Positions 34,081 to 46,059 are shown, numbered from the stretch's first letter. The stretch: 64,000 nucleotides of DNA from Diogma glabrata (GCA_963693315.1 OY856188.1:250995394-251059393); one strand, 5' to 3'. Program-made: numbers and translations. Notes: a model not told the origin generated them from the sequence alone.

Positions 34081-35165
34081 AAAATGTCCAAATTAAGAAT
34101 ATCCATGTTAATGTTGATTGTGTCTCATTTGATGTCTTTTCAACTAATGCAGGAGTTCCTCAAGGTTCCGCTTTGTAACCATCTCTCTTTCTTATTTATA
34201 TAAATGATTTGTTAAATTCAACTGTTAATCCTATCCATAGTTTGGCTAATGATAGCATACGCCATGCGTCACATGAAATATCAAATCTAAATTCACCTTC
34301 TGCGATTAATAGCTGTAGATCGAATTTGATAAACGCCTTAAATGTCGATCTCACGGAAATCATGGATTGGGGTTTCGTTAACAGTGTTAAATTAATACGA
34401 GTAAAACAGAGGTTGGCCATTTTTTAGATTATCCACAGACCACACCTAGTCCGTTTCCATTAAAGATTGACTCCGAAGATCTTGAATCTGTAAGACTCCT
34501 TGGAGTAGAACTTGAAAACAATATTAAATGTAATCCTCATATTTTTAGTCTAGCTAAAAACGCTGTTCAAAAACTAGGCTTTTTGGGAAGATGCCGTAAG
34601 CTTAATAGCGAACAACTTCTTTTAATAAACAAATCATTTATTCGTCCTTGCATGGAATATTGTTGTCACATATGGGTGGAGTAAATTTTAGTAGTTTAAA
34701 GTGTCTTGATTCTGTTCAGTGTAGAGCTGTTAAACTAATTGGCAACTCGACTCTTACTAACAAACTTGATTCTTTGCAGCATGAATGAACTTCCGCAGAG
34801 ATAAAATCAATTTTACCTGAACAAGCAAACCTATCACGTTATACCGGAGGAAGTGTTGTGGCCCATCCATATACGGTTCAAACAAAAAAGTGTATATCGT
34901 CTTGTTGTCATACTGTCGCCTTTCAATGTGATTTTTTTCAACAGAGTCCTTCACCTCTGGAACGCACTATCTTCTTTGGTTTTCCCTGATAGTTTTAATC
35001 CTCAAAATTTGAAAGTTAAAGTTAATAATTTTCTTATAGAAACTTAATTTATTTGAACATAATCCTAATCCCTAGTTGGCATGGTATCTTTGGATATTCA
35101 GAGACGTTAATTTATAATTTATTATAATTAACACTTAATATGCCTACTTTTGAATTTAAAAAAAT
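34081..35165 (+). pseudogene. LINE-A copy 3, RT end to 3' tail
   Basis: Reads NAGVPQGSAL (then a stop), SLFLIYINDLLNSTVNPIHS and LANDSIRHAS, where the catalytic FADD has become LAND. The post-RT region follows (LESVRLLGVELENNIK, KNAVQKLGFLGRC, LLLINKSFIRPCMEYCCHIW), then the C-terminal LWNALSSLVFPDSFNP and a short A-rich tail. It is broken by stops but uninterrupted by other elements, so it shows the empty sites for the two MITEs at 27-28 kb. Confidence 0.85.
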
Positions 35166-35249
35166 CTGGTAATATTGTATCTGGATTTAAAATAAATTAT
35201 GAGGTTTCTACAAATTGTCTAAATTATGTAAATCTTGAGAAAATCCTGA

Positions 35250-35704
35250 GAAAACTCAGCTGTGTTAATTTATCTTGATTCGGTTTTTCATGAAATTCTA
35301 CATCTGCAATGAATTTCTTCATATTTGAAAAATATTTATATGTGTTGGACATAAGGTCGCGATTAAAACCTTTTGATTTGGTTGCGAGTGCTGGGATTAA
35401 ATTTACATAACAATGCCAGTCTTGTTAACAACAATAACAGTCTTGTTTACATAACAATGACAGTCTCATCAAGACAGACAAAAATTAAACTTTTTTTATT
35501 TTCAAAATCTTCGAAAAGAACTGATGTGGGTTTGAACCAAGCTTTCTTCACATATTCCCTGTGCTGTCTCCATGTTTTCTTTCTATGAGGGCATAATACG
35601 CTCGCATGCATCTGCGAACGTAAACGCTGCACCAAAAAATATTCACGTGCTAGGAAAATTTTTGTACGTGCACACCTCTGGCACACGTGCCATAGGTTCG
35701 CCAC
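35250..35704 (-). pseudogene. hAT-4 transposase, possible N-terminal remnant
   Basis: The frame 35704-35447 includes KKAWFKPTSVLFEDFENKKS and LIFVCLDETVIVM, roughly where hAT proteins of the GTF2IRD2/SCAND3 type have their N-terminal finger. A Cys pair is incomplete. MKKFIADVEFHEKPN follows further on. The position at the opposite end from the C-terminal motif is right, but the similarity is modest. Confidence 0.45.
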
Positions 35705-35717
35705 CCCTGCTCTAGTT

Positions 35718-36879
35718 TATTTAAAATCTTAGTGTCTTTAAACCAATAATGACAAATTTCAATTAAAATCGTTTTACTTAGATAATAATATTTGTATAAC
35801 AGGTGATCAACTTCCGAAAGCAAATTACTTGATCTTCGGGCCTGCATTTATTATTTCAGGACATAATTTGGAAGTGATAAGGGAAATAAGTGATTTATTT
35901 AGGTTAATGGTTTGAGTCAATATGATGCGGCAGTTATTTGTTTTATGGATTGTTCTGTATGGATTTTCAGCATATATCAGAAATCGCAAGTGAATGTAGA
36001 TAAATGTGCCGAACAAATTATTTTTGTAATAATCATTCTTTTTGCGTGTCAAACAAAGGGCGTTAAGTTTGGTGGCTCCACATTTAGATTTGTTTTTAAT
36101 GTATTATAGAGAAAGAAACTGTGTTGTAGGTAAAGGAACTGTATCAGAATATCAAACACTACGGCTTTTCGTGCGACTCCACAAACAACTTCAATTTATT
36201 TACAATTTATGTGTACTAATATTAAAAAAAAAAACATTTATGTGCTTATAAAAAATCCAGTTGTTCTTAAGCTTTCCATTGTTTGTCTGTGTTTATTCTT
36301 TATTTTGTAATGTTTAGGTTCATAATTTCTTCTAGCTTTTCTTTTTTATTAATTTATGTATATTCGAAATTATTTTATGAAGAGAAATTGAATTTTTTTA
36401 TTTACTTCTCGAAAAATTGGATTACAAAATGTTTATTTTAAAGCCAGAAGAACTATTTAAAATAAAAGTATTCATAATTTATATTTCAATAATCACACAA
36501 ACTATAAGATTAGATAAGATTATAGTTTGGCTACACAATAGAATATTACCGCCAATCCTACGTTTATTTTTAGGCATTTTAGGATATGGTTATGATCAAT
36601 AAATGTAGATCATTTCCGCCAAAATTTCCCCTCCGATTACAGATGTTTCGTCTTCTGATCCAATTCTTCACATTATTTGTTCCAAAAGGGTATGTTCTGC
36701 CACTTGACAGAATCTATATTCATCCGTCTTCTCCGCCCTATTTTTATTAAGGTATTAGTTTTAAAATGCAGTGTCATATGAGAACACCTATCAATATTCT
36801 TAAGTTGATCGTCCTCAATTCTGAACATATATGTGATATTTTTTGGTTTCTATGACATCCTATAGTTAATTCTTTGGAC
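35718..36879. other. No gene seen
   Basis: AT-rich, with several short open frames on both strands that lack motifs. Confidence 0.5.
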
Positions 36880-37400
36880 TCTCTTATTCCCGAAACATTA
36901 TTGTAAACCTCAAACCATTCCTGCTTATTCTCGTCACGTATCCGTTCTCGAATGGATCTTTTGCTTAGTTCACAAAAAGCTTCCGCCGATACGTTGTTGT
37001 ACCCTTTTCATTGCTAGCCTATCGGCTACCCTATCGAATTCTACATTACTTGTATTACCTGCATGAGCAGATACCCAAGACTTTTCTACTATATTACCAT
37101 CACAAACTATGTAAAGCTTTCATACACAGTTTCAATTACTTTGAATGTAATTGTATATGCGTTTAATGCCTTGATGATTGTTTGTTGTGGACAAGATGGC
37201 AATCCCCTTGTTCCCATATTTTATCCACTGTCTGAATTCTGTACAACTTTCAGTTTCGTAAATTTTAGCCAGGAATACACTGGCATAAGTACTACGCTAA
37301 GATTGGTTCTTAGTTGAAATACTTCTGCTCCGATATCCACTTCAGTTTTTTAAACAACCTGCGTACCATTTGATTACATCATTGCTCAGTTGATTGGTAA
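36880..37400 (-). pseudogene. LINE RNase H domain fragment
   Basis: On the - strand near 37081-37010 the sequence reads SWVSAHAGNTSNVEFDRVAD and then RLAMKR, matching the WVPxHxGxxGNExAD block of RNase H domains in I/R1/Jockey LINEs. Upstream pieces (GAEVFQLRTNLSVVLMPVY near 37340-37280) fit the start of that domain. Stops break the frame. It may belong to the same family as the 30-33 kb RNase H fragment, on the opposite strand. Confidence 0.6.
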
Positions 37401-38497
37401 GTTATTCACAGCTCCAATTCTTTATTGTTCAACATCTGGACGTATGGGCTCAGGGTAGACCTACATTTCTGAGTTAACAGGATCACAGTGGATTTAATAA
37501 GATTGAGTTTTTGTCCCATAGATGTGCATATTAAGATTTCTCTGTACAAACCCACAGGTGGTCTCCTCAAATCATACCTAAACAATCGGATGGCGAGTAT
37601 TTTTCACCCCAAATGTACTGAAATTTTAAAACCTTTATAATGCGAAACATTTAAACTATTAAAATTTAAAAGCTGATAATTTAATAATTTGTATTTTGGA
37701 AAATAAATTTTGTATTTTGATTTCAAAAATATCAATTTATGGTAAAGTTTAGACGAATTTTTGCATAAAATTCAAAATGTTTGCCGTGCCAGCAATATTT
37801 GCAGATCTAAAATTTAGACACATGGTCAAGATATAGGAGATAAGAAAATCATTAGTTTTTGGCGTTATTAAACAAAGTGGTTGGTGTTCTATCGAGTACA
37901 TGTTTGTGATGTAACTTACGATATAGATTCTTATCAAACAGCTTCATGTTACTTCTTGTCTGTCAAATTGTTTAGGATTTTTTTGCAAACTAAATCCATT
38001 AATTACATAGTGACTTTTAGGAAACCTTGAAGCGTGGTCAGGATCTGTATGGGGAGCTATTGTGTAGAGTGTTGAGCAGTGGTCGCAATTGTCTGCCGAT
38101 TAGTGTATCAAAGGGTTATATAGTTTTAAGTAATCGTGCTTTTCGCGTGCAAGTATTATAACATATATTTAGTAAGTTAACGTAATTTAACCTTAATACC
38201 TACCATTTACCAACATTAGCTCAGAATCAAAATCTCAGGAATATTTAGCTTAAACATTTAATAACTTTTTAAACTTTAGTAATGGGAATATTCTCCGATT
38301 AATCTAACAATCTAACACACCGATCTAGGACACCGATTAATCAAGCTTAAATAATCGAATATCGAAGCAATAATTATATGCTCGAATGCGAAATGTCATA
38401 TCGAAACATCACCATACAATCGAAGATATTGTCAAGTTCTTCTGTCTGTCTCGAATTGGTTTATCACTCTTTTTGATAAACGTAATTTTCAAATCTC
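37401..38497. other. No gene seen
   Basis: Nothing recognised up to the target duplication of the LINE at 38.5 kb. A short run of related CGATTAATC-type words lies at 38290-38345. Confidence 0.5.
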
Positions 38498-41400
38498 TCT
38501 GGATTCGATTTTTTTTTTTTTTTAATCGTACGGTTTATTCAACATCAAAATACATTAAATTTTATTTTTCAGTCCATGTAACCAATCAATAAATTGATCA
38601 GATAAACAAAAAGCCTCTTCAAAACATCCATTGAATTTAGTTAAGTTACATTCTTGAGATATATGATTGACTGTCTGAAATTCCTTACCACATTCACATG
38701 ATGGATAATCCACCAGACCCCATTTATGTAAGGTATAGTTTGATCTACCATAGCCTGTTCTAATACGATTTAATTTCACCCAATCATTTCTTTTTAGTTC
38801 AAAACCATTTAATTTCACATTAGGGTTTTGAACAAATGTACCATTTAATGGAAGGTTGTTGTTCCAAGACATCAGCCAGAATTGTTCAGAGTTAAAATTT
38901 TGTGAAATAAGTTGTTTAGCAGTTATATACGGTGGTGTTCTACATAAACTTTGATCAGGAGCTTCCAAAAATAAATCAAACAATAAAGAATTGTTAACTT
39001 CTGAACTTCTTTGAATGGTATTGAATAACATTTCTTTACGACGAATGTCTGGTGGTGGTATATTTGATAAAACAGGTAACCAATTCAAACGTGTTGATTT
39101 TATAGCACCAGAAATTAATCTCATTGCACGATTCAGTTGAATATTGATTTTTGGTGTATGAGCACTGTTCATCCAGATTGAAGAACAATATTCAGCTGTA
39201 GAATATACTAATCCTAAAGCAGCAGTCCTTAAAACATTTGCGTTTGATCCCCAAGTTGTACCAGCAATTTGTTGTAACAAATTATTTCTTGCACTAACTT
39301 TTTTGGCTATTGCTTCTAAGTGATTTTTAAAAGTCCAAGAACGATCAAAAATTACACCTAGAATTTTTGGATTATGGTTATGTAAAAGAACAACATTTTC
39401 AACTTTAACACATAGCTCAGATTTTGCCATTTGATTGTTTAAGTGAAAAGCACTGACTTCAGTTTTACTGGAATTCGGTTTAAGACCCCATTTTTTAAAA
39501 TAATTCCACATTTTATGTAAATCTTTTTCTATAACTTTTTCACCAAGTTGAAGATCTTTACATTGATAAGCTACAGTAATATCATCAGCATACTGAAATT
39601 TCTGGGAAGTGGTTTTTGGCATGTCATACATGTATAAGTTGAAAAGAATTGGAGCAAGTACTGAACCTTGAGCCAAACCATTGCTTAAAGTTTTCCATTT
39701 GCTTTTAGTTTCTTGCATGAAAACCTGAAATTTTCTATTAGAAAGCATATCATTTAAAAGATTTATCAGTTTGAGACAAGGAATAATTGATGCAAATTTC
39801 AACAACAATCCATGACGACTAACTGTGTCATATGCTGATGTAAGATCAACTTGTGCTATACAAGTTTTCAGGTGTTTTTGAAAACCTGACTCGACATATG
39901 TTGAAAAACCGAGCATTTGTTCGTTACAACCACGATTTTGTCGAAAACCTGCTTGTTCTTTTGGTATCACGACATTGATTTTGTTTTGAACCCTTTGTAG
40001 TATAAGTCTTTCCAATAGCTTGAATGGTACACATAGCAATGAAATTGGGCGATAATGAGATGTGTCGTCTCCTGTTTTTCCAGGCTTTAGAGTAGTAATA
40101 ATTTTTGACTTTTTGAAAATTGAAGGAACTTTGGATTTTTTTACAACGTCAGTAAAAAAATTTGCTAGCCATCTCTTGGTACTTAGTCCACAATGTTTTA
40201 TAAATTCAGGATAAATATTATCAACTCCAGCTGCTTTGCCAACTTTCACATGAGATAAAGCATTAACAATTTCACCTAAAGAAAATCCTTTTGAGAAAGC
40301 ATGTTGTTGTCTTAAAGATCTACGTAAACGTTTGAGCTGAAACTTAACTTTTTTAATAGCTCTTCTGTCCATGTCAGTTTTAGCTGAATTCAATAGTTTT
40401 GTTGCAATTTGATTCGGTGTGATGGAAGATGAAGAAACTATTTTTCTTTGTGGATTTGTTCCAAGTTTGCCAACTATAGACCAGGCTTTTCTACTTGAAT
40501 GTGTAAAATCAAGAGATTCAATTTTTTTTTGCCAAATGTTTTTACGATTATCATTCAGACGATTAATTAACATTGAACCAACTTGCTTATTGCCACCATT
40601 CATGTAACTTTCAAAAAGCGCTTCACAAGTTTTATCCCAGCCAGGTACGTATTGCATTCGGTAACCTCTTGGAATTGTTTTTTTGGCACAATTGATTACA
40701 GATTTAACAAAAGAATCATAATTTTGAACCTTAGAAGGAATATTTTTGAGTTCTTTATCCAATGATTCTGAAAATGTCATCCAATTTGCTTTCTCAAAAT
40801 TCCATCTTGCTTTAGGTAATGAACGAATGATAGGAATATTTAAACCATATTGTAATAAAGTAGGACTATGTTGAGACCTAGGAAATTCTTGTAAAACAAT
40901 TCGTTTTGACTTTGAAATTGATGAACCATCCGTATCATGAATGATACACAAATCAGGATTTGTAAATGTACCATGTGATGCAGAATGAAAAGTTTTAGGT
41001 CCTTTTATATTCAAAATAAGGTCATAATTGTTTAAACACATCCATTCTACAATTTTGTTACCATTCTCAGAGTTATGTTTATATCCAAAATCTTGGTGAG
41101 GTGAATTGAAATCACCCATATAAATTGTAGTATCTTGAAATGATGGTAAAGGAGGATCTTTCCAATCTTTTCCAGGAGGCTTATAAAGGTTTACAACTTT
41201 TATACCACAAATAGTAATGACCAGAACTTCTACATTGTCATCATCATTTTTATAATCAATACTTGCCGAAGGCAACGTATTTTTAATCAAAGTTGTAATA
41301 CCATAATGTTGATGAAATATGCTATCAATTTCAATGAAACCACTTATTTTACATCTAGCAATAGAATCTTCTTTGCTTCTTAAATGAGTTTCTTGTAACA

Positions 41401-41749
41401 ATAAAACATCTACTTCCGCTTCAACTGATAATCTACTTATAATTTGGCATTTTGGAATTGAGATGCCTTCAACATTCAACTGCATAATTTTGATTGATGG
41501 ACCAATCGATAAACTTTGCTGCATTTTTGTTGTTGAAACCAAGTGACAATATTTTTAAATGTTAATAACATAAATCTTGAGACCTTATTTTACAAATAAG
41601 GTAATTGGTCTTCTCAATTTAATATTAATTTTTATAAAAAATAAAAAAATTTTTTAGATCAAATTTTTTTTAAACCTACTTGACATAAAAGTCAATGATA
41701 TATATATGATATATATATGATTTATAATAATGATATATCTGGATTCGAT
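38498..41749 (-). mobile_element. Complete-looking LINE (LINE-B) with perfect target duplication
   Basis: The 12-bp duplication TCTGGATTCGAT is identical at 38498-38509 and 41738-41749. Read on the - strand, the element starts at 41737, has a ~210-base leader, one long ORF, a 45-base 3' UTR with AATAAA and an A run of about 17 (38526-38510). Perfect duplications, an uninterrupted ORF and an intact tail indicate a recent insertion. Only one ORF is present, so either the family has a single ORF or the copy is truncated just upstream of ORF2. Confidence 0.93.
38555..41524 (-). CDS. LINE-B ORF: endonuclease and reverse transcriptase
   Basis: The ATG at 41524-41522 (MQQSLSIGPSIKIMQLN) gives ~989 residues; upstream codons are open but contain no ATG in the leader. 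The endonuclease has IMQLNVEGIS, LLLQETHLR, IYMGDFNSPH, PDLCIIH and RSQHSP, where the usual SDH is HSP-like. The RT has HYRPISLLCVPFKLLERLI, EQAGFRQNRGCNEQ, VDLTSAYDTV, GLAQGSVLAPILFNLYMYD and YADD (39592-39581). The post-RT part has FHLNNQMAKSEL and AEYCSSIWMNSAHT. A C-terminal zinc knuckle reads CECGKEFQTVNHISQEC. No RNase H is seen. The layout resembles I/Nimb-like or Jockey-group LINEs of insects; the clade is uncertain. The frame is intact. Confidence 0.93.
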   Translation of the reverse strand: MQQSLSIGPSIKIMQLNVEGISIPKCQIISRLSVEAEVDVLLLQETHLRSKEDSIARCKISGFIEIDSIFHQHYGITTLIKNTLPSASIDYKNDDDNVEVLVITICGIKVVNLYKPPGKDWKDPPLPSFQDTTIYMGDFNSPHQDFGYKHNSENGNKIVEWMCLNNYDLILNIKGPKTFHSASHGTFTNPDLCIIHDTDGSSISKSKRIVLQEFPRSQHSPTLLQYGLNIPIIRSLPKARWNFEKANWMTFSESLDKELKNIPSKVQNYDSFVKSVINCAKKTIPRGYRMQYVPGWDKTCEALFESYMNGGNKQVGSMLINRLNDNRKNIWQKKIESLDFTHSSRKAWSIVGKLGTNPQRKIVSSSSITPNQIATKLLNSAKTDMDRRAIKKVKFQLKRLRRSLRQQHAFSKGFSLGEIVNALSHVKVGKAAGVDNIYPEFIKHCGLSTKRWLANFFTDVVKKSKVPSIFKKSKIITTLKPGKTGDDTSHYRPISLLCVPFKLLERLILQRVQNKINVVIPKEQAGFRQNRGCNEQMLGFSTYVESGFQKHLKTCIAQVDLTSAYDTVSRHGLLLKFASIIPCLKLINLLNDMLSNRKFQVFMQETKSKWKTLSNGLAQGSVLAPILFNLYMYDMPKTTSQKFQYADDITVAYQCKDLQLGEKVIEKDLHKMWNYFKKWGLKPNSSKTEVSAFHLNNQMAKSELCVKVENVVLLHNHNPKILGVIFDRSWTFKNHLEAIAKKVSARNNLLQQIAGTTWGSNANVLRTAALGLVYSTAEYCSSIWMNSAHTPKINIQLNRAMRLISGAIKSTRLNWLPVLSNIPPPDIRRKEMLFNTIQRSSEVNNSLLFDLFLEAPDQSLCRTPPYITAKQLISQNFNSEQFWLMSWNNNLPLNGTFVQNPNVKLNGFELKRNDWVKLNRIRTGYGRSNYTLHKWGLVDYPSCECGKEFQTVNHISQECNLTKFNGCFEEAFCLSDQFIDWLHGLKNKI

Positions 41750-42359
41750 CACAGATTAGTAAGCAAAATATCCCGATTTTATTAAGGGATAAAGGGATCA
41801 GGCAAACAATATTCACTATATCTAGAATATTGTTCCAATAGCTTCAAAAACTTTAACGGTTGATTGTAGAAATTTCCCGTTAACACAGCGTCTAAAATAA
41901 TACACAATATTTCTATAATACTTAAAACCTTATTTACAGTTAAAAAATAACTTTACTTCTATTTATACGGGGTTTTGTGTTCACGATACAGTGTTTCCTT
42001 TACAATTAATTTCATTTAACGTAATCGCATTCCACTTAAACGGTTTACACTATCGCAGTCTTACTTAAATTAACTCTCATTTTACAAAAGGAATTCCTTA
42101 AATACAATTCTGCTTAATTGCTCGATCATTCGAGGTCTCGAGATAATTTCATTACAAAGAAAACTCGAGAAATTCTGCGCGATTAATCGATTTCATTATT
42201 TTGCATGCATTTTATTTGATGTTTTTTTGCTTTCTTGGATCCTTTTTGAGATTTGTAACTGATGTTTAGTTTATTTATTTAGCGTATGGTTTTTTTTTGT
42301 GCCACATGACACAAAACATAAATACACATTAAATAAGCTTACAATCGATTTGATTGTGC
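41750..42359. other. No gene seen
   Basis: AT-rich. This continues the sequence interrupted by LINE-B at 38.5 kb. Confidence 0.5.
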
Positions 42360-42610
42360 GTCTTTTAGTTAAAAGGTAAACAGTAAAATATTTGAACATT
42401 GGATGTTTACATCGAGTGAGTTTATCCATGCCAACTGGATGTCTGAGATGTCGCCATTGTATGTTCAAATTGGACACACAGTTGCAATGTGTTTTATGGT
42501 TTGTTGTGGAGCTCCGCAGTCACATTGAGGGGACTCTGAAATGCCCCACTTGCACACAGAGAGCCAAGGTAAAAGGTTTAATCACATCTATTGCGAAGGC
42601 CGAGTTTTTC
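42360..42610 (-). pseudogene. LINE C-terminal zinc knuckle fragment
   Basis: The - strand reads WGISESPQCDCGAPQQTIKH and IATVCP, a CxCx..Hx4C knuckle like that at the end of LINE-B and other Jockey-group LINEs, then after a stop DISDIQLAWINSLDVNI, the usual end. The sequence differs clearly from LINE-B, so it is another family. Confidence 0.7.
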
Positions 42611-42689
42611 TGACGAGCTTTTTGCCATCGTCATTATGAACGATCATATGATCGTTCCAGAGTTGGTAACGAACCCAATAACGGACGTT

Positions 42690-43045
42690 TTCACATTCGT
42701 CTATTTGTTTGTCACACATACTAATTGAGATATCATTGGGGAACTCGGTCTTGGATCTGGAAACAATAGCTGTGGTTTGGTGGGATTAAAATTAAACAAA
42801 TTTTTGTCAAATCGGCGACTTATTTTAAGGTCCTTGTTTATACTAATGGCAACGTTTCTGCGGGCGGTATTTCCTCGTTCGTGCATTTTACCCATTGAAG
42901 GTAGAGGAACGAATGACTTGTGCAGTGTACTATCGTCTGCAAAATTATTTATTGGGTTACTGGTGGTTTTCAACAGTTCATTGATATAAACTAAAAATAG
43001 AGTGGGGGATACAACTGAGCCTTGAGGTACACCAGCGTTAATTAA
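42690..43045 (-). pseudogene. LINE-A-like RT fragment (active-site block)
   Basis: On the - strand, AGVPQGSVVSPTLFLVYINE leads into LLKTTSNPINNFADDSTLHK, the RT catalytic block, with FADD retained, and then DKNLFNFNPTKPQ, the post-RT NxxKTQ-like motif. The copy is cut at both ends. It is similar to but distinct from the other LINE-A copies. Confidence 0.8.
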
Positions 43046-43559
43046 TTAAGACTCAGAAGAAAATTTACATTTCCAAGCTACGAGTGGATTATACATTTTT
43101 TTATTTAATAATTTATTCATTATATCGAATATTTTCGATGTTATAATATTTCGAAAATATAATATTTTTATTCTATGTAATGAATTTCGACCAGATTTCG
43201 ATGCTCCAATGATATGATATATGCATTAGATCGAAAAAACGATCATCTGTTGCAATGACTTTTCGACAGTGTGATTTTCGTTGGTGTGATTTTCGATTCT
43301 TTGGTCTATCGTTAGAATGATTTATTATTTTTCGATTTTTAAAATTTAATTTTTCGATGTAGCTTTTCGGTAGTTTGATTTTTCGAAGATACGGCACGGG
43401 AAATTGGTAAACATGGCCAGTCTCACGCCTATCCCACATTTACAATCACTACTGTGCAAGCACCATAACTTCAAGTTCTGATGCCTGGATTTGACGGTAA
43501 TTAAAATTTGTATCATTCGCGTAATTCTACAATTTATGCCAAGGATATGGAAGGGATGT
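43046..43559. other. No gene seen
   Basis: AT-rich, with several TTTCGA words between 43180 and 43390. No frame recognised. Confidence 0.5.
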
Positions 43560-43639
43560 GTGTTATGCAGGCGCGCACACAAGGGGGGGGTTTTCGGGTC
43601 CGGACCCCCCCCTCTAACCGATAATCTTTCAGTATTGTT

Positions 43640-44640
43640 TCTTAAATCTAGACATTATTTAGTGTTAACCATAAGAAATTATAGATTAACATCTCTGAAT
43701 ATTGTAAGATACGATGCTAACTAGGAATCTAAGGTTACTCACTATTGATCAATTCTCTTTGAGGATTTTACGTGATTTTATGAGGAACGCTATTTTTAAG
43801 TTTTGTGGATTACAATTATCAAGGAAGACCAACGTCAGTAAGGCATTCCAGAGATGCTAAATTCTTTTAAAAAATTTCTTTGAAAAGCTACATCTTGTCA
43901 CTCGAACCTTAAAAAGATGGGCTGCTATTGATACTCTGTTCAGGTAAAATTGATTTGATCTAGGCATACACGCTCGTTTATCCATAGTGTATTTGTGTAC
44001 CTTCAAATCAGCAACATACAACGAATCAAGCTCATTAGTAAGATTAGAATTGCTGAGCAGCAATGAAAGTCTCACCAGGGTTGTCAACCGACTGTTCCAG
44101 ATATGTGTGATAAAGAAAGTAAATTTCCCGTCGCTCTTCCTTTACTAAAACCGCATTGTCTTTCATTAAACAACGACTTAAATTAAATTAATGAACATTT
44201 GTTGAATTCATGTTAGCAACTTTTTTAAAATTGGCTGTATACTGGTCATTTTTTAAAGAGCATTTATTTTAAATTTTATTGCTTCTTCACATTTACCCGA
44301 ATCCTAAAGATCAGCCTTCAGAACCACATATCGGAATAAACCTGCACATACCCACGTGTATTATTTCTGAAAAATTAGAAGCAGAAATGTTTGAATTAAA
44401 CATATATCTCTAAGCCCCTACCAATCTGCAACCCAAATAAGACTAGGATTAGATTGAAACTGTTTGAGAACTTGTAAATTTAAATGAGTGGAAATCAAAT
44501 TATGGTCTGAACCACCTAAAGGTTCTGATACTTTAAATTGTACAAACGAAAGATCATTTATCAAAAACAAATAAAGCAATTTACTAATTTGACCATGACT
44601 GTCAGGAGCACTGGTAAGTTGTTTGACCGTTATATCCGAG
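43640..44640 (-). pseudogene. LINE-A fragment with endonuclease end and a large internal deletion
   Basis: From high to low coordinates on the - strand: endonuclease end (VSEPLGGSDHNLISTHLN near 44480), linker, the start of the RT (ERQCGFSKGRATGNLLS near 44150), then directly the C-terminal region (LLLSNSNLTNELDSLYVADL near 44050) and the 3' end near 43640. The RT core is missing, deleted between ~44090 and 44100. This is the only LINE-A copy here in which the endonuclease can be read. Confidence 0.75.
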
Positions 44641-44930
44641 TGAAAATATAAAAATAAAATAATAATATAGTATAAATTTTGTTTGACTAAAATGTTTTAG
44701 TATCAATAAATTCGATTCTTTCTTGATAATGAAACCCCAACAAAAATATTTGTTTTCCAGCCAAATTGGACCTTAAAAACAAACAAATATTATTTAATAT
44801 TTGGTTCCATAACAAAAATCCCTTAACGATTTAAGTCCTAATATCTATACAGCCCAACATTATATTAAACCAGATAGTCGAAAACGAAAAAAACAGAAAT
44901 TGACAGAGCGAAAGCGCGAGAAAAATCACA

Positions 44931-45320
44931 TTGTTTGCGGAACGCTTTGCTGTGATCTCGACTGCTTTAGAAATTCCTAAAGAAAAACCAAAAATCCAGT
45001 CTTCAGGCGTTAGTATGAAAGATTTTTATTACAAACCCAAAATTGTCAAAAAAAATCTTAAGGGGTTAACTACCAGCAAAGTCTCCGGTCTGAACATCAT
45101 TCCTCCTATTCTAACAACATTTTCAAAGGAACTTGCTCTTTCTCTTACTAAAATTTTCTACAAATCCTATAGATCTGATATTTCTCTTTCGTGCTAGAAG
45201 TTAGCCAATTCATTCCCAAAACAAAACAAAAAGTGATATTTCAAATTAAAGACCGCAATACCCTTGCTATCAGTTCTATCTAAAATATATGAGCATTATA
45301 TTAATACACACCAGTAATGC
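44931..45320 (+). pseudogene. LINE-A fragment, RT start
   Basis: Opposite in strand to its neighbour. Reads FYYKPKIVKKNLKGLTTSKV and SGLNIIPPILTTFSKELALS, then NYRP-region words (KTAIPLLSVLSKIYEHYIN near 45260-45310). It corresponds to the region before RT motif A and stops there. Confidence 0.75.
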
Positions 45321-46059
45321 TAGATCGGGTTATTTTGTTTCGTTTATGGGATATTTCATTTAAAACAGGAAAGCGGACAAAAACTTGGCAAGTGCGGGCT
45401 TTTTCACAATTAATTGTAGAAGCTTTTTAAATTTTAAACTTATTCAAAATGATCGCAACAACTATTTTTTTACTATCCTTCCAGAAAGATGTTGATTACT
45501 CAATAATTTTGTTTAAATGAATCTGCCATTCATCGCCTTTATAGTATACAGTAAAATCGACGAAGTTTCAGCCTTCTGATGTTGATGTTCTGATATTTCT
45601 TACGAAAATAGAAACAAAAGTTTCGAAAATCCCACAAGCAATAACATATTTCTGAGTTTCAGGAATATTTTCACACTACGAGACGAAAAATAAAATCACC
45701 TACAATAAGGAATTACAAGATCCTTTCTATGCATCGATGCATTTTGAACATATTAAAAAATATTGTTATAGTGGTGGATTTTGAAGTTTTTTCCATATAA
45801 ACAATTGGATTTATATATATGTATATTTTTTAATTGTAAGCTTGAAGGGAAGTTTTTCCTTAAAGAAACGATAAAATCGGTAAGTTTTGATACGGCAACG
45901 GGAAATTTATTTTTTAAAGTCTAGCATCACTGACGCACACATATAAACATTTTTGGAAGGCAAATCTGACAGCCAATACGTTTTTTGAAACAAAAGATCA
46001 ACAACCGATCAAAACACACCGATTTACATCGTACAAATGAAATGCTTAGTCCGAATCAA

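Larger units (their letters stand above)
33139..35717. mobile_element. hAT element with perfect 8-bp duplication (hAT-4), carrying LINE-A pieces
   Basis: The element is 33147-35709, with ends CAGGGGTGGCGAACC and GGTTCGCCACCCCTG. The duplication ctctagtt is identical on both sides (33139-33146 and 35710-35717). Remnants of its transposase lie at both ends on the - strand, and LINE-A sequence fills the centre, so LINE-A inserted into an established hAT or was captured in it. The CAGGGGTGGCGAACC start resembles that of hAT-3 (AGTGATGGCGAACC), suggesting related families. Confidence 0.92.
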
